Shown here: positions 33,716 to 46,164 of the stretch, one piece after another | Layout of the letters: each line of letters opens with the position of its first letter | How positions within the stretch are numbered: position 1 is the stretch's first letter | Origin: JBJXFE01 sp046153875 | Lineage (GTDB): Bacteria > Planctomycetota > Phycisphaerae > Phycisphaerales > UBA1924 | Length of the DNA: 64,000 nucleotides | Direction: 5' to 3' | Assembly: GCA_046153875.1 (NCBI GenBank) | Contig: JBJXFE010000063.1 | Span: forward strand, 78,474 to 142,473 | The notes under the pieces: generated by a model | The model's input: the letters and a program-made list of their open reading frames with translations, nothing else | What the model was told of the DNA's origin: nothing | Databases searched by the model: none | Program-made: the position numbers and the translations under genes

Positions 33716-33960
33716 CCGCCTCGACCCTCATAGGCCATCGACCGGATCTGATCCCAGTCGCCCTCGCGGACGCCCGCAGCCAACCCTTCGCCGCGGACCG
33801 AGCCGTCCTTGAGCTTGAACTTCCCATTGCCTTTGGTGCGGGCGCCGAGGAACTGGCGGAGGGCCGCATGGATCAGGGCCCGGAGCGTGGTTTTCTCTCG
33901 GCCGGCGCGCCGACGAAGCTGCTCCAGCAACGCGTCCGGGATTTCCACGGTCGTTTTCAT
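33712..33960 (-). CDS. vapB: VapB-type antitoxin
   Basis: An 82-residue antitoxin. The N-terminal ribbon-helix-helix (MKTTVEIPDALLEQLRRRAGREKTTLRALIHAAL) binds DNA. The C-terminal part (KFKLKDGSVRGEGLAAGVREGDWDQIRSMAYEGRG) is the likely toxin-binding tail. It directly precedes vapC. Two palindromes lie immediately upstream of its ATG and are the expected autoregulation site. The gene and operator are more AT-rich than their surroundings. Confidence 0.88.
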   Translation of the reverse strand: MKTTVEIPDALLEQLRRRAGREKTTLRALIHAALRQFLGARTKGNGKFKLKDGSVRGEGLAAGVREGDWDQIRSMAYEGRGG

Positions 33961-33967
33961 ATGCCCG

Positions 33968-33995
33968 TATGGTACCATATAGCCATATATATGGC
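33968..33995 (-). promoter_or_regulatory. Paired palindromic operators of vapBC
   Basis: Two perfect palindromes occur just before vapB: TATGGTACCATA (33968-33979) and GCCATATATATGGC (33982-33995), two bases apart. VapBC complexes bind tandem palindromes overlapping their own promoter, so this is the likely control site. The next 100 bases (33996-34095) toward terC contain no recognised element. Confidence 0.7.
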
Positions 33996-34095
33996 AACCC
34001 GGGCTGCGGCGGCGCAAGGCGCGACGCCAATGGCCGCCGACACCGTCGCATGGCTTCCCGGTTGCAGCGGCAGCGCCTACGCTGACTCCGTTCGA

Positions 34096-34232
34096 GTGCT
34101 GGGGAGTAGCCTCCCGCGTCTGGACCGATGGTCGGTTCGCACGCGGGCGGAGCCGGTCGTCAGTACGGGGTGACGGATCGCCGTCGCCCTCGGCCGCTCC
34201 TTGCGTTGCGACGCAAAGCGCAAGACCAACAC
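34096..34232 (+). promoter_or_regulatory. yybP-ykoY manganese riboswitch upstream of terC
   Basis: Manganese-sensing aptamer. Diagnostic conserved blocks are all present in order: GGGGAGTAGC (34101-34110), GTCGTCAGTAC (34156-34166) and GCAAGACC (34220-34227). P1 forms between GTGCTGG (34096-34102) and CCAACAC (34226-34232) with six of seven pairs. A stem CCCGCGT (34113-34119) with ACGCGGG (34141-34147) closes one arm, and TTGCGT (34201-34206) with ACGCAA (34211-34216) caps another. The family is known upstream of Mn transporters and TerC/Alx proteins. The downstream region to 34299 is the expression platform. Confidence 0.9.
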
Positions 34233-34299
34233 AGGCCGGGGGCGCGCCGTCGACGCGTTCCGCGGTCCGGTTGTCTTCGCGACGCAAGGACCCTCCCCG

Positions 34300-35415
34300 A
34301 TGGATCGCGCCGCATCCTCGCTGCTCACGCTCTCCCAGGCCGCCGCCGAACCGGGCATCGCCTGGTTCTACGCGGGGTTCATCCTGCTCGTGGTCGTTTT
34401 TCTGGCGCTCGACCTGGGTGTCTTCCACCGCTCGGCCCACGTGGTGTCGGCCAAGGAAGCCGCTACCTGGTCCGCGGTCTGGGTCGGCTGCGCTCTGGCC
34501 TTCAGTGTGTTCGTCTATTTCGGGTACGAGCGGCACTGGTTGGGCCTGGGCCTGGGCGTGCCGGTCGTCGGCAAGCCGGGGGAGACCGCGACGATCGGCG
34601 GCCTCACCGCCGCGGAGCACTACCTCACTGGGTACGTAATCGAGTGGTCGCTCTCGGTGGACAACCTCTTCGTCATCGCCGTGATCTTCTCCTACTTCGC
34701 GGTGCCGCCCAAGTACCAGCACCGCGTGCTCTTCTGGGGCATCCTGGGCGCGCTCGTGATGCGCGGCGGGATGATTGCGCTCGGGGCCGTGCTCATCCAG
34801 CGGTTCGGCTGGATCACCTACGTCTTCGGCGGGTTCCTGATCCTGACGGCCGTCAAGATGGCCTTCGCGGGGAGCGAGGGCGTCCACCCCGACAAGAACA
34901 TCCTGGTGCGAGCCGTCCGCAAGATCTGGCCCGTGACGTCCCACTACGACGGGCAGAAGTTCTTCACCCGGGTTCCGGGCCCCGGCGGCAGGCTTGTCCG
35001 GGCCGCGACGCCGCTCTTCTTGGCCCTGCTCATGGTCGAGTTTACCGACCTCGTTTTCGCCGTGGACTCGGTGCCCGCGATCTTCGCCATCACCGGCGAC
35101 CCGTTCATCGTGCTCACGTCCAACGTCTTCGCGATCCTCGGGCTGCGATCGCTGTACTTCCTTCTCGCCAACATGCTCGGCGCGTTCCGGTTCCTCAAGC
35201 CGGCGCTGGTCGCGATCCTGCTCTTTGTGGGGATCAAGATGCTGCTCGTCCACAGCCCATTGAAGATCGACGCGACGGTCTCGCTCGGGGTTGTCGTCGG
35301 CCTGCTCGCGTCGGGAGTCGGCGCGTCGCTGCTCTTCCCGGCCAAGCCTCGCGAGACGGGTGCGGGGCCCGCGCGGGAACCACAGGACGCGCACCCGCGA
35401 ACATCGCCGGGGTAG
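34300..35415 (+). CDS. TerC/Alx-family integral membrane protein
   Basis: A 371-residue membrane protein with about nine helices. Family motifs: FLALDLGVFHRSAHVVSAKEAATWSAVWVG, YLTGYVIEWSLSVDNLFVIAVIFSYFAVP with the SLSVDN motif (about 125), FRFLILTAVKMAF-type region (YVFGGFLILTAVKMAF), and VEFTDLVFAVDSVPAIFAIT with FAVDS (about 250). In other bacteria TerC/Alx proteins export manganese or support metallation of secreted enzymes. The manganese riboswitch ahead of it supports that role. The ATG follows AAGGA (34286-34290). Length is slightly above typical because of a charged C-terminal tail. Confidence 0.93.
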   Translation: MDRAASSLLTLSQAAAEPGIAWFYAGFILLVVVFLALDLGVFHRSAHVVSAKEAATWSAVWVGCALAFSVFVYFGYERHWLGLGLGVPVVGKPGETATIGGLTAAEHYLTGYVIEWSLSVDNLFVIAVIFSYFAVPPKYQHRVLFWGILGALVMRGGMIALGAVLIQRFGWITYVFGGFLILTAVKMAFAGSEGVHPDKNILVRAVRKIWPVTSHYDGQKFFTRVPGPGGRLVRAATPLFLALLMVEFTDLVFAVDSVPAIFAITGDPFIVLTSNVFAILGLRSLYFLLANMLGAFRFLKPALVAILLFVGIKMLLVHSPLKIDATVSLGVVVGLLASGVGASLLFPAKPRETGAGPAREPQDAHPRTSPG

Positions 35416-35521
35416 ATCGGGCGGTACACCGGTCGGCGGGCGAACGGCCCGCGACGCCGGGGCGTACCTCCGCCGCGGAGTGTCTCGCGGACGCTCCGCG
35501 CCCCGATGCCGGGAGGGTGCC

Positions 35522-36040
35522 ATGAACATGCGGGTCCGTCGTGCCGCAGCGCTAGCCGCCGCGGTGGTGGCCGTCGGTGCATCCGGAGCGGCCGGCCTCT
35601 TCGGGCTTGCCAAGATCGGCGGCGTTCTCCAGGGCTCGTGGTCGGTCCTCTATTCGGCGAGCGCGCTCCACAGCCCGGCGCAGCCGCAGCCGCCCAGCGA
35701 ACGATCGCGCGACCGCCAGTTCGCCGCGTGGATCCCGCCCGGCGAGTACCACGCCATCGTGCTCTGCTCCAGCGGTGACGAGCGGCGCTGGGCCGTGTCG
35801 CTCACGACGACATCGAAGAACGTCCCGATCGTGGTCCCCGCGAACGACAACGTGGTCATCGAGTTCAAGGAAGGCTGGACGGTGCAGCCGAACGACGAGG
35901 CTCGGATCGTCTCGCGCCTCGTGCCCTTCGACGACGCGGCCCGCTTCAACAAGCTCGGCGAGCGCCCGGACTACGTCCTGTCGGCCTGGGGCATCGGACC
36001 GAACGGGCCGGTGGAGTTCGCGTACCGCGAGATCAAGTGA
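35522..36040 (+). CDS. Exported protein of unknown function
   Basis: A 172-residue protein with an N-terminal signal or anchor (about 6-32, Ala/Val/Gly-rich), then a single domain containing YHAIVLCSSGDERRWAVSLTTTSKNVPIVVPANDNVVIEFKEGW and PDYVLSAWGIGPNGPVEFAYREIK. No recognised family. A GGGAGG ribosome site precedes the ATG. It follows terC by about 106 bp and converges with the large glycosidase gene. Confidence 0.6.
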   Translation: MNMRVRRAAALAAAVVAVGASGAAGLFGLAKIGGVLQGSWSVLYSASALHSPAQPQPPSERSRDRQFAAWIPPGEYHAIVLCSSGDERRWAVSLTTTSKNVPIVVPANDNVVIEFKEGWTVQPNDEARIVSRLVPFDDAARFNKLGERPDYVLSAWGIGPNGPVEFAYREIK

Positions 36041-36078
36041 GCACGCGGATCGCCGACGCCGGGGTGCCGTCGCGCGCC

Positions 36079-38802
36079 CTACCGCAGCATCTCCGTCACG
36101 AGGGCCGTCCACCCGGTCTGGTGCGACGCGCCGAGGCCGCGGCCCGTGTCGCCGTGGAAGTGCTCGTGGAAGAGCACGAGCCCGCGCGAGTGAGCGTCCG
36201 TGAACAGCGGGTCCGCCGCCAGCGCGGGGCGCACGCCCCCCGGCCCCGGCAGGAACAGGCTCGCCAGCCGCCGGCGCAGCCCGTCCGCGGCCTCGGCCAG
36301 CGTCATCATCCGCCCCGACCCGGTCGGGAACTCGACGAGCGCCGCGTCTCCGAAGAAATGGTGGTACCGCTCGAGCGCCTCGACGATCAGGAAGTTGAGC
36401 GGGAACCACACCGGCCCGCGCCAGTTCGAGTTCCCGCCGAACAACCCGGTCGTGGATTCGCCCGGCGTGTATTCCACGCGGTGCAGCTCGTCGCCGACGC
36501 GGAAGACATACGGCTGGCGGGCGTGAACCTTCGACACGGATCGCACGCCGAACGGCGAAAGAAACTCGTCCTCGTCAAAGAGGTACCGCAGCACGCGAAC
36601 GAGCCGGTCGCGGATCGGGATCGCCAGCAGGCGGTGCTCGCACGCGCGCCCGTCCCCGTCGCCGCGATCGTCCGGCTGCATATACGCGATCAGGCCCGCC
36701 AGGTCGCGCCGGTGCCGCAGGAACCACTCCATCCGCCGCTTGAATCCCGGAAGCTTGTCGATCGTCTCGCTCTCGAGCACCTCGACCGCCAGCAGCGGCA
36801 CGATCCCGACGAGCGAACGCACGCGCAGCGGCACCGCCCTGCCGCCCAGGCTGATCTGGTCGTAATAGAACCCGTCCTGCTCGTCCCAGAGGCCGGTGCC
36901 CCCGAGCGTGTTCATGGCGTCCACGATCGCGACGAAGTGCTCGAAGAACTTCGACGCCATGTCCTCGTAGGCGGGGTCTTCCTTGGCCAGCTCGAGCGCC
37001 ATCGAGAGCATCGTCCCGCAGTAGAACGCCATCCACGCGGTGCCGTCGGCCTGCTCCAGCTGTCCGCCGGTCGGCAGCGGGCGGTTGCGGTCGAAGACGC
37101 CGATGTTGTCCAGCCCCAGGAACCCGCCGCTGAACAGGTGTTTGCCGCTCGGGTCCTTGCGGTTCACCCACCAGTTGAAGTTCAGCAGCAGCTTCTGGAA
37201 GCACCGCGCGAGGAACACGCGGTCGCGCTTGCCGCGCGCCCCCGTCATCTTGTACACGCGCCAGCAGGCCCACGCGTGGACCGGCGGGTTGACGTCCCCG
37301 AGCGCGAACTCGTACGCCGGAATCTGCCCGTTCGGGTGCATGTACCACTCGCGCAGGAACAGGACAAGCTGCTCTTTCGCAAAGGCCGGGTCGATCCGCG
37401 CCATCGGGATCATGTGGAACGCCAGGTCCCACGCCGCGTACCACGGGTACTCCCATTTGTCCGGCATTGAGATGACGTCGCGGTTGTAGAGGTGCGGCCA
37501 GTCGGCGTTGCGCCCCTCCTTGCGTGGTTCCGGCGGCGGCGGTTGATCCGTGTCGCCCGCCAGCCAGTCGCGCACGATGTAGTGATAAAACTGCTTGCTC
37601 CACAGCAGCCCCGCGCACGCCTGCCGCGCCACAGCCGCCTCGGGAGTGCCGGGCCGAGGGGCCAGGCGCGCCGCGTAGAACTCGTCCGCCTCGCGCACCC
37701 GCTCCTCGAACACCCGGTCGAAACCGGGGCCGAATGGCGTTGCCGACGCCTCGCGCTCGATCGTGAGCCGCAGGCGCAGCACCACGCGCCCGCCCGAGGG
37801 CACGCCCAGCTTGTGCCACGCCGCGGCTTTGGTGCCGACCAGCTTCGTGTTGACCGCCTCGACCCTGCCGCCGACCACGCGCTCGTGGAACGCATCTTTC
37901 ACGTACGGCGTCGGGTTCGGCACGCCGTGGAGGCGCTGCAGATTCGTCTCGTTCTCGGTGAACAGCAGCTCCGGGGCGGCGCCGTCGGGGCCCGTGTCCA
38001 CCGCCAGCCGGTACGCGCCCAGTTCCGCGTGCTCCGCCAGCAGCGTGGTCGGCCCCGCCGCCGCGATCCGCGGGCGGACCGTCGTCCCCTCGTGCAGGCA
38101 ACCCCACGACCAGAGGTTACGGAACCACAGCGTCGGCAGCACGTGCAGGTCCGCCGCTTCGGGTCCTCGGTTCTCCACCGTGATCCTGATCAGCACGTCC
38201 TCCGCGCTCGCCTTGGCGTACTCGGCCGTCACGTCGAAGTACCGCCCGCCCTCGAACACGCCCGCGTCCGAAAGCTCGAACTCCGTCTCGCCGCGCCCGC
38301 GCTTCTTGTTCTCCGCGACAAGGCGTGCGTACGGAAACTCCGCCTGCGGGTACTTGTAAAGGGCCTTCATGTACGAATGCGTCGGTGTCGAGTCGAGATA
38401 GAAGTACTGCTCCTTGACGTCCTCGCCGTGGTTGCCCTCGGGTCCCGTCAGGCCGAAGAGCCGCTCCTTCAGGATCGCGTCCCGCCCGTTCCAGAGCGCC
38501 AGCGCGAAGCACAACCGCCCCTGCCGGTCGCAAAGGCCCAGCAGCCCGTCCTCTCCCCAGCGGTACGCGCGGCTCCGCGCATGGTCATGCGGCAGGTAGT
38601 CCCAGCAGTTGCCGTCCGGTGAGTAGTCCTCGCGGACGGTCGCCCACTGGCGTTCGGCGAGGTACGGACCCCAGCGCTTCCAGTTGTTGACGCGCCGCTC
38701 GTCCTCCGTGAGCCGGGCGGCCTCGGCCTCTCGCGGCGCGCGTGCCGCGCCGGGCGCGGGAGGCGGGGGTCGGCGCGACGTCTGGGTAGCGGGCTCGGGC
38801 AT
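36079..38802 (-). CDS. GH63-like glycoside hydrolase
   Basis: A 907-residue cytoplasmic protein. It has the opening NNWKRWGPYLAERQWATVREDYSPDGNCWDYLPHDHARSRAYRWGEDGLLG, typical of the large bacterial glucosidase/mannosylglycerate hydrolase-like members of GH63. The (alpha/alpha)6 catalytic part contains SMPDKWEYPWYAAWDLAFHMIPMARIDP, FLGLDNIGVFDR, DGTAWMAFYC, LWDEQDGFYYD and SNWRGPVWFPLNFLIVEAL. Catalytic acids are probably in the WDLAFH and WDEQDG segments. No signal peptide. The start could also be the ATG at 38820. It stands alone, so the substrate is unknown; trehalose- or glycerate-linked sugars are typical. Confidence 0.8.
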   Translation of the reverse strand: MPEPATQTSRRPPPPAPGAARAPREAEAARLTEDERRVNNWKRWGPYLAERQWATVREDYSPDGNCWDYLPHDHARSRAYRWGEDGLLGLCDRQGRLCFALALWNGRDAILKERLFGLTGPEGNHGEDVKEQYFYLDSTPTHSYMKALYKYPQAEFPYARLVAENKKRGRGETEFELSDAGVFEGGRYFDVTAEYAKASAEDVLIRITVENRGPEAADLHVLPTLWFRNLWSWGCLHEGTTVRPRIAAAGPTTLLAEHAELGAYRLAVDTGPDGAAPELLFTENETNLQRLHGVPNPTPYVKDAFHERVVGGRVEAVNTKLVGTKAAAWHKLGVPSGGRVVLRLRLTIEREASATPFGPGFDRVFEERVREADEFYAARLAPRPGTPEAAVARQACAGLLWSKQFYHYIVRDWLAGDTDQPPPPEPRKEGRNADWPHLYNRDVISMPDKWEYPWYAAWDLAFHMIPMARIDPAFAKEQLVLFLREWYMHPNGQIPAYEFALGDVNPPVHAWACWRVYKMTGARGKRDRVFLARCFQKLLLNFNWWVNRKDPSGKHLFSGGFLGLDNIGVFDRNRPLPTGGQLEQADGTAWMAFYCGTMLSMALELAKEDPAYEDMASKFFEHFVAIVDAMNTLGGTGLWDEQDGFYYDQISLGGRAVPLRVRSLVGIVPLLAVEVLESETIDKLPGFKRRMEWFLRHRRDLAGLIAYMQPDDRGDGDGRACEHRLLAIPIRDRLVRVLRYLFDEDEFLSPFGVRSVSKVHARQPYVFRVGDELHRVEYTPGESTTGLFGGNSNWRGPVWFPLNFLIVEALERYHHFFGDAALVEFPTGSGRMMTLAEAADGLRRRLASLFLPGPGGVRPALAADPLFTDAHSRGLVLFHEHFHGDTGRGLGASHQTGWTALVTEMLR

Positions 38803-38945
38803 CGTCTGTTTATCGTACATCAACCGACCCCGCATCACGCTCGCAGAAGCGAAGCACCGATCGATCCGTTCGAACGCACCCGCCACGCCCACGATGAGCG
38901 AATCCGCGAGCGAATCGTGCGCCGGGACCACTACACTCCCGGCTC

Positions 38946-40472
38946 ATGGCGCGTCTGCACGAGCACCAGGGCAAGGCGATTCTCGCCCGTTTCGGGTTCC
39001 ATGTGCCGCGGGGGGCGCCCGCCGCGACGCCCGCGCAGGCCGCCGACGTCGCCGCGTCGATCGGCGGGCCGGTGGTGCTGAAGATCCAGGCGTGGACCAC
39101 GGGGCGGGCTTCCCTCGGCGGGGTCGCCTTTGCCGACACGCCCGACCAGGCGCGCGACCACGCCCGACGCCTCCTGGCGATCAAGGTCGGGCAGTTCCCC
39201 GTCACGGAGGTCCTCGTCGAGGAAAAACTCGCGATCGCCCGCGAGCTTTTCGTGTCGCTCTCGATCGACGACCGCGAGCGCGCCCCCGTCATCCTCCTCT
39301 CCCTCGCGGGTGGCAGCGGCATCGAGGCGCGTGCGGCCCAGGTCCACCGGATCGTCTGCGATCCCACGACCGGCCCCGACGCCGCCGCGCTGGCGCGCGC
39401 GATCGAGGCGTCGGACCTCAACGCGGCCCAGCAGCGGCAGGTCTCCGCGGCCGTCCATTCCGTGTTCACCCTCGCCCGGGGCTGCGACGCGCGCTCCGTC
39501 GAGATCAACCCGCTCGTCTTTACGATCGACGGCAAGCTGGTCGCCGCCGATTGCCGCATGACCATCGACGACTACGCCGTCTACCGTCGACCCGAGCTCG
39601 GCATCGACATCGCCCGCGAGCTCGACCACCCGCCCACGCCGCTCGAGCGTGTCGCCTACGCCGTCGAGCAGGCCGACCATCGCGGCACCTTCTACTTCGC
39701 CCAGCTCGCCGCGCACGCCGCGCCGGGGTCGCGCGGCCTCATCGGATTCCACGGCGCCGGTGGCGGCGGGTCCATGATGGCTATGGACGCCGTGACCGCC
39801 GAGAACTTCACCGTGGCGAACTTCACCGATACCAGCGGCAACCCGTCCTCGGCCAAGGTCTACAGGGCCGCGCGGATCATCCTCAGTCAACCCGGACTCG
39901 TCGGGTACTTCGGGTCCGGCTCGGGAGTCGCCAGCCAGGAACAGTTCTGGTCCGCTTACGGGCTCGCCAAGGCGTTCCAAGAGGTCGCGCTCGACGTTCC
40001 CGTCGTGATTCGGCTCGGCGGGAACACCGAGGACCGCGCGGTCGAGATTCTGACCTCTGCTTGCCGCGGGCTGCCCGCAACGGTCGAGGGGTACCGCAAG
40101 ACCGACCCGCCGGCGTTCATTGCGCGGCGCTTCGCCGAGCTGGTTGAAGCGGCGGGCGGGACAACCTGGACGCCGCGCCCCCGCCGCGTGCCCCCGTTCG
40201 TCGGTTCGTCACAGGCGGTGTCGTTCCCGATCAAGGGCGGCCGCGTCTGGATCGACGCGGCACGCTGGGTGCAGGCCAAGTGGACGGTGCTTGCCCACGC
40301 CGCGGGTCTCATCCGCGACGACGACGGACGCCCCGTGCTCGCGGTTTCCGAAGCAGAACTGGCGGGCAAGGACAGCGAGTTCATCGCCTGCGAAATCGAG
40401 TGCCGGCGCGCGGGTACGGACGCCGTCTTCGTCGATCTGGAAATCCCAGGCCTGGAGACGCCCAGGGCGTGA
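38946..40472 (+). CDS. Succinyl-CoA synthetase beta-subunit-like ATP-grasp protein
   Basis: A 508-residue ATP-grasp protein related to SucC. N-terminal ARLHEHQGKAILARFGFHVPRG, LKIQAWTTGRASLGGVAFADT and VEEKLAIARELFVSLSIDD match the family opening; SVEINPLVFTIDGKLVAADCRM contains the ATP-grasp Glu-Ile-Asn-Pro motif. Then GTFYFAQL..., GAGGGGSMMAMD and ASQEQFWSAYGLAKAFQE match the ligase domain. SucC is usually about 390 residues; here about 100 additional C-terminal residues include VPPFVGSSQAVSFPIKGGRVWID. No alpha subunit gene is nearby, so the enzyme may pair with a distant SucD or be a citrate- or malate-CoA-ligase-type protein. Confidence 0.75.
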   Translation: MARLHEHQGKAILARFGFHVPRGAPAATPAQAADVAASIGGPVVLKIQAWTTGRASLGGVAFADTPDQARDHARRLLAIKVGQFPVTEVLVEEKLAIARELFVSLSIDDRERAPVILLSLAGGSGIEARAAQVHRIVCDPTTGPDAAALARAIEASDLNAAQQRQVSAAVHSVFTLARGCDARSVEINPLVFTIDGKLVAADCRMTIDDYAVYRRPELGIDIARELDHPPTPLERVAYAVEQADHRGTFYFAQLAAHAAPGSRGLIGFHGAGGGGSMMAMDAVTAENFTVANFTDTSGNPSSAKVYRAARIILSQPGLVGYFGSGSGVASQEQFWSAYGLAKAFQEVALDVPVVIRLGGNTEDRAVEILTSACRGLPATVEGYRKTDPPAFIARRFAELVEAAGGTTWTPRPRRVPPFVGSSQAVSFPIKGGRVWIDAARWVQAKWTVLAHAAGLIRDDDGRPVLAVSEAELAGKDSEFIACEIECRRAGTDAVFVDLEIPGLETPRA

Positions 40473-40555
40473 CACCCGCCGGCGGCCGCAGTTTACCCCG
40501 GCTCCCCGCCCGTCTATCCTCATGGCCCCGGATCGCGGGCCTTGGAGACCCAGCC

Positions 40556-40789
40556 ATGGCGAAAGACGGCGTTCACCCCAAGTACTACAACTGCAAGGTC
40601 TTTCACAACGGGCAGATCGTCATGACCGTCGGGGCCACGGTGCCCGAGATGCACGTCGAAGTCTGGTCCGGCTCCCACCCGTTCTTCACGGGCAAGCAGA
40701 CCTTTGTGGACTCCGCCGGCCGCGTCGAGCGCTTCCAGCGCAAGTTCCAGGGGTCCTACTTCAAGGCCAAGGACAAGAAGGCGTCCTGA
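40556..40789 (+). CDS. rpmE: Large ribosomal subunit protein bL31
   Basis: A 77-residue ribosomal protein: KDGVHPKYYNCKVFHNGQIVMTVGATV, then SGSHPFFTGKQTFVDSAGRVERFQRKFQGSY. The HPFFTGKQ and GRVERF motifs are diagnostic. It has a single Cys and lacks the CxC and second Cys of the zinc-binding form, so it is the zinc-independent (C-minus) type. The ATG at 40556 was chosen as the start of the HP..Y motif region. A good terminator follows. Confidence 0.95.
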   Translation: MAKDGVHPKYYNCKVFHNGQIVMTVGATVPEMHVEVWSGSHPFFTGKQTFVDSAGRVERFQRKFQGSYFKAKDKKAS

Positions 40790-40818
40790 AGCTGACGCAC
40801 CTCCAGATTGAACAGATG

Positions 40819-40858
40819 GAAGCCCAGCCGTTGGAACGGCTGGGCTTCTTCGTTTGTG
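40819..40858 (+). terminator. Rho-independent terminator after rpmE
   Basis: Stem GAAGCCCAGCCG (40819-40830) with CGGCTGGGCTTC (40837-40848) and a 6-nt loop, followed by TTCGTTTGTG. It is 29 bp after the rpmE stop. The remaining 130 bp before metH contain no identifiable gene. Confidence 0.88.
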
Positions 40859-40993
40859 CCGACCCCGCGCCTCCTTATCGGGCGAGCAAAACAATCATCC
40901 ATTGATCCGGCTGAACGGATGAAGTACCATTGACAGGCCTTGGCCCCTTGTTGACCGATCAACTCTCCGCCCGTCTCACGGATCGCCCCTCGC

Positions 40994-44638
<3,645 letters not shown>

Positions 44639-44693
44639 CACGCTGCGTATCGCGTGTGCTGCACAGTTGTTCCGGCATCCTACCGCTGCTTGT

Positions 44694-44716
44694 GGCACAG
44701 GCGTCCCGCCTGTGCC
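44694..44716. repeat. Dispersed palindrome between metH and phrB
   Basis: GGCACAGGC, 5-nt loop GTCCC, GCCTGTGCC: perfect 9-bp stem between the convergent metH and phrB genes (gap 44639-44733). It could serve as a bidirectional transcription block, but no T tract flanks it. It resembles the short palindromes at 15503-15721 and 18546-18562. Confidence 0.7.
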
Positions 44717-44733
44717 TACTCCCTCTACGCGTT

Positions 44734-46164
44734 TCACCTCGTGCCGGAGAGCGCCCGGAACACCTCCATCACCCGCTTCCGTGCCGCGCCGTGGTCCACG
44801 ATCGGCTCCGGGTATCCCAGCCGCGTTCGCACCAGCGGCGGTGGGTCGTGGATCGTCTCGGCGTCGAGGGACGCGAGCTCGGGCACGAAGCGCCGGATGA
44901 ATGCGCCCTCCGGGTCGTTCTGCCGCGACTGCGACGCGGGGTTGAACACGCGGAAGTAGGGCACGGCATCCGTCCCCGTGCTCGCCGACCACTGCCATCC
45001 GCCGTTGTTGCTGGCAAAGAAGCCGTCGATCAGGCTCTGCATGAAGAACCGCTCGCCGCGCCGCCAGTCGATGAGCAGGTCCTTGGTCAGGAACATCGCC
45101 GCGATCATCCGCAGCCGGTTGTGCATCCAGCCGGTCTGAGCGAGCTGGCGCATCGCGGCGTCCACGATCGGGTAGCCGGTGCGTCCCGCGCACCACGCGT
45201 CAAAGCCCGCCTCGTCTTCGCGCCACACCAGACGGTCTGTCACCGGCTTGAACGCCCGGTTCATGCACACACGCGGGTAGCCGGCCAGCACGTGGACGTA
45301 GAACTCCCGCCAGATCAACTCGCTGATCCACGTTGCGGGCCCGACGCGCCCGCCGTCCGCGCGCCCCCCGTTCGCCTCCATCGCGGCCGCGAGGCACTGG
45401 CGGGGCGAGATCGCGCCCACGGCCAGGTACGGCGAGAGCGTGCTGGTGCCCTCGATCTCCGGCGCGTCGCGGTCGGACTTGTACCGTCCGATCTTCTCGG
45501 CGGCGAACCGCTTGAGCCGGCGCAGCGCCTCGCCCTCACCCGCGGGCCACAGCCGTGAGTCGATCGGCGACTCGAAGCCGCTCACGCTCGACGGCACGGC
45601 CGTTGTCGCGACGCCCGTATCAGGCTGTCGACGCGGCGACGCGAGTGGGGCAGGTGCGGGGATGCCCTGCTCCGCGAGCCGCGCCAGCCACGCCCGCTTG
45701 TACGGCGTAAACACCGTGAAGAACCGCCCGTCACCCGTCCACACCTCCCCCGGCGGCAGGATGACTTGATCGTCGAACGCGCGGACGCGCCGGCCAGACT
45801 TCTCGAAGGCCGCCGTCACCACCACGTCGCGCCGCGATTCATCCACCTCGTATTCGCGGTTGAAGTACAGCCCATCGCATCGGGCTCGCGTCGCCAGTTC
45901 CAGCAGCAACCGCGGCACGTCCGCGCCGCTCGCCGCCGTCAGCACAACCAGAGGGATGCTGTGGCCCGCGAGCGACCGCGACAGCTCCGCGAGCGTCCGC
46001 AGCGTGAAGTCCACCCGGCACGCCGCCACGTCGTGCGCCCGCCACGCTTCGGGGGCGATGACGTAGGCCCCGACGACGCCCCGGTCCGATTCCGCGGCCG
46101 CCTGCCACAGAGCGCGGTTGTCGCGCGTCCGCAGGTCCGACCGGAACCAGACGAGGGCCCTCAT
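44734..46164 (-). CDS. phrB: Deoxyribodipyrimidine photolyase (class I)
   Basis: A 476-residue FAD enzyme that repairs cyclobutane pyrimidine dimers with blue light. Antenna domain: RALVWFRSDLRTRDNRALWQAA, YFNREYEVDESRRDVVV, VILPPGEVWTGDGRFFTVFTPYKRAW. FAD domain: STLSPYLAVGAISPRQ, WISELIWREFYVHVLAGYP, WCAGRTGYPIVDAAMRQLAQTGWMHNRLRMIAAMFLTKDLLIDWRRGE and GGWQWSASTGTDAVPYFRVFNP. The GRTGYP and WMHNR.R motifs are diagnostic. The ATG at 46164 matches the family start. Length is typical (about 470). It is divergent from the flagellin-like gene. Confidence 0.95.
   Translation of the reverse strand: MRALVWFRSDLRTRDNRALWQAAAESDRGVVGAYVIAPEAWRAHDVAACRVDFTLRTLAELSRSLAGHSIPLVVLTAASGADVPRLLLELATRARCDGLYFNREYEVDESRRDVVVTAAFEKSGRRVRAFDDQVILPPGEVWTGDGRFFTVFTPYKRAWLARLAEQGIPAPAPLASPRRQPDTGVATTAVPSSVSGFESPIDSRLWPAGEGEALRRLKRFAAEKIGRYKSDRDAPEIEGTSTLSPYLAVGAISPRQCLAAAMEANGGRADGGRVGPATWISELIWREFYVHVLAGYPRVCMNRAFKPVTDRLVWREDEAGFDAWCAGRTGYPIVDAAMRQLAQTGWMHNRLRMIAAMFLTKDLLIDWRRGERFFMQSLIDGFFASNNGGWQWSASTGTDAVPYFRVFNPASQSRQNDPEGAFIRRFVPELASLDAETIHDPPPLVRTRLGYPEPIVDHGAARKRVMEVFRALSGTR

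Noticed and set aside
40865..40993. Possible SAM or cobalamin riboswitch upstream of metH
   Set aside because: The leader has a short hairpin (ATCCG/CGGAT) and a GGATGAAGTACC stretch reminiscent of SAM-type motifs. However, the conserved SAM-I core (GGAGGGA ... GGCAACC) and the B12 box are not present.
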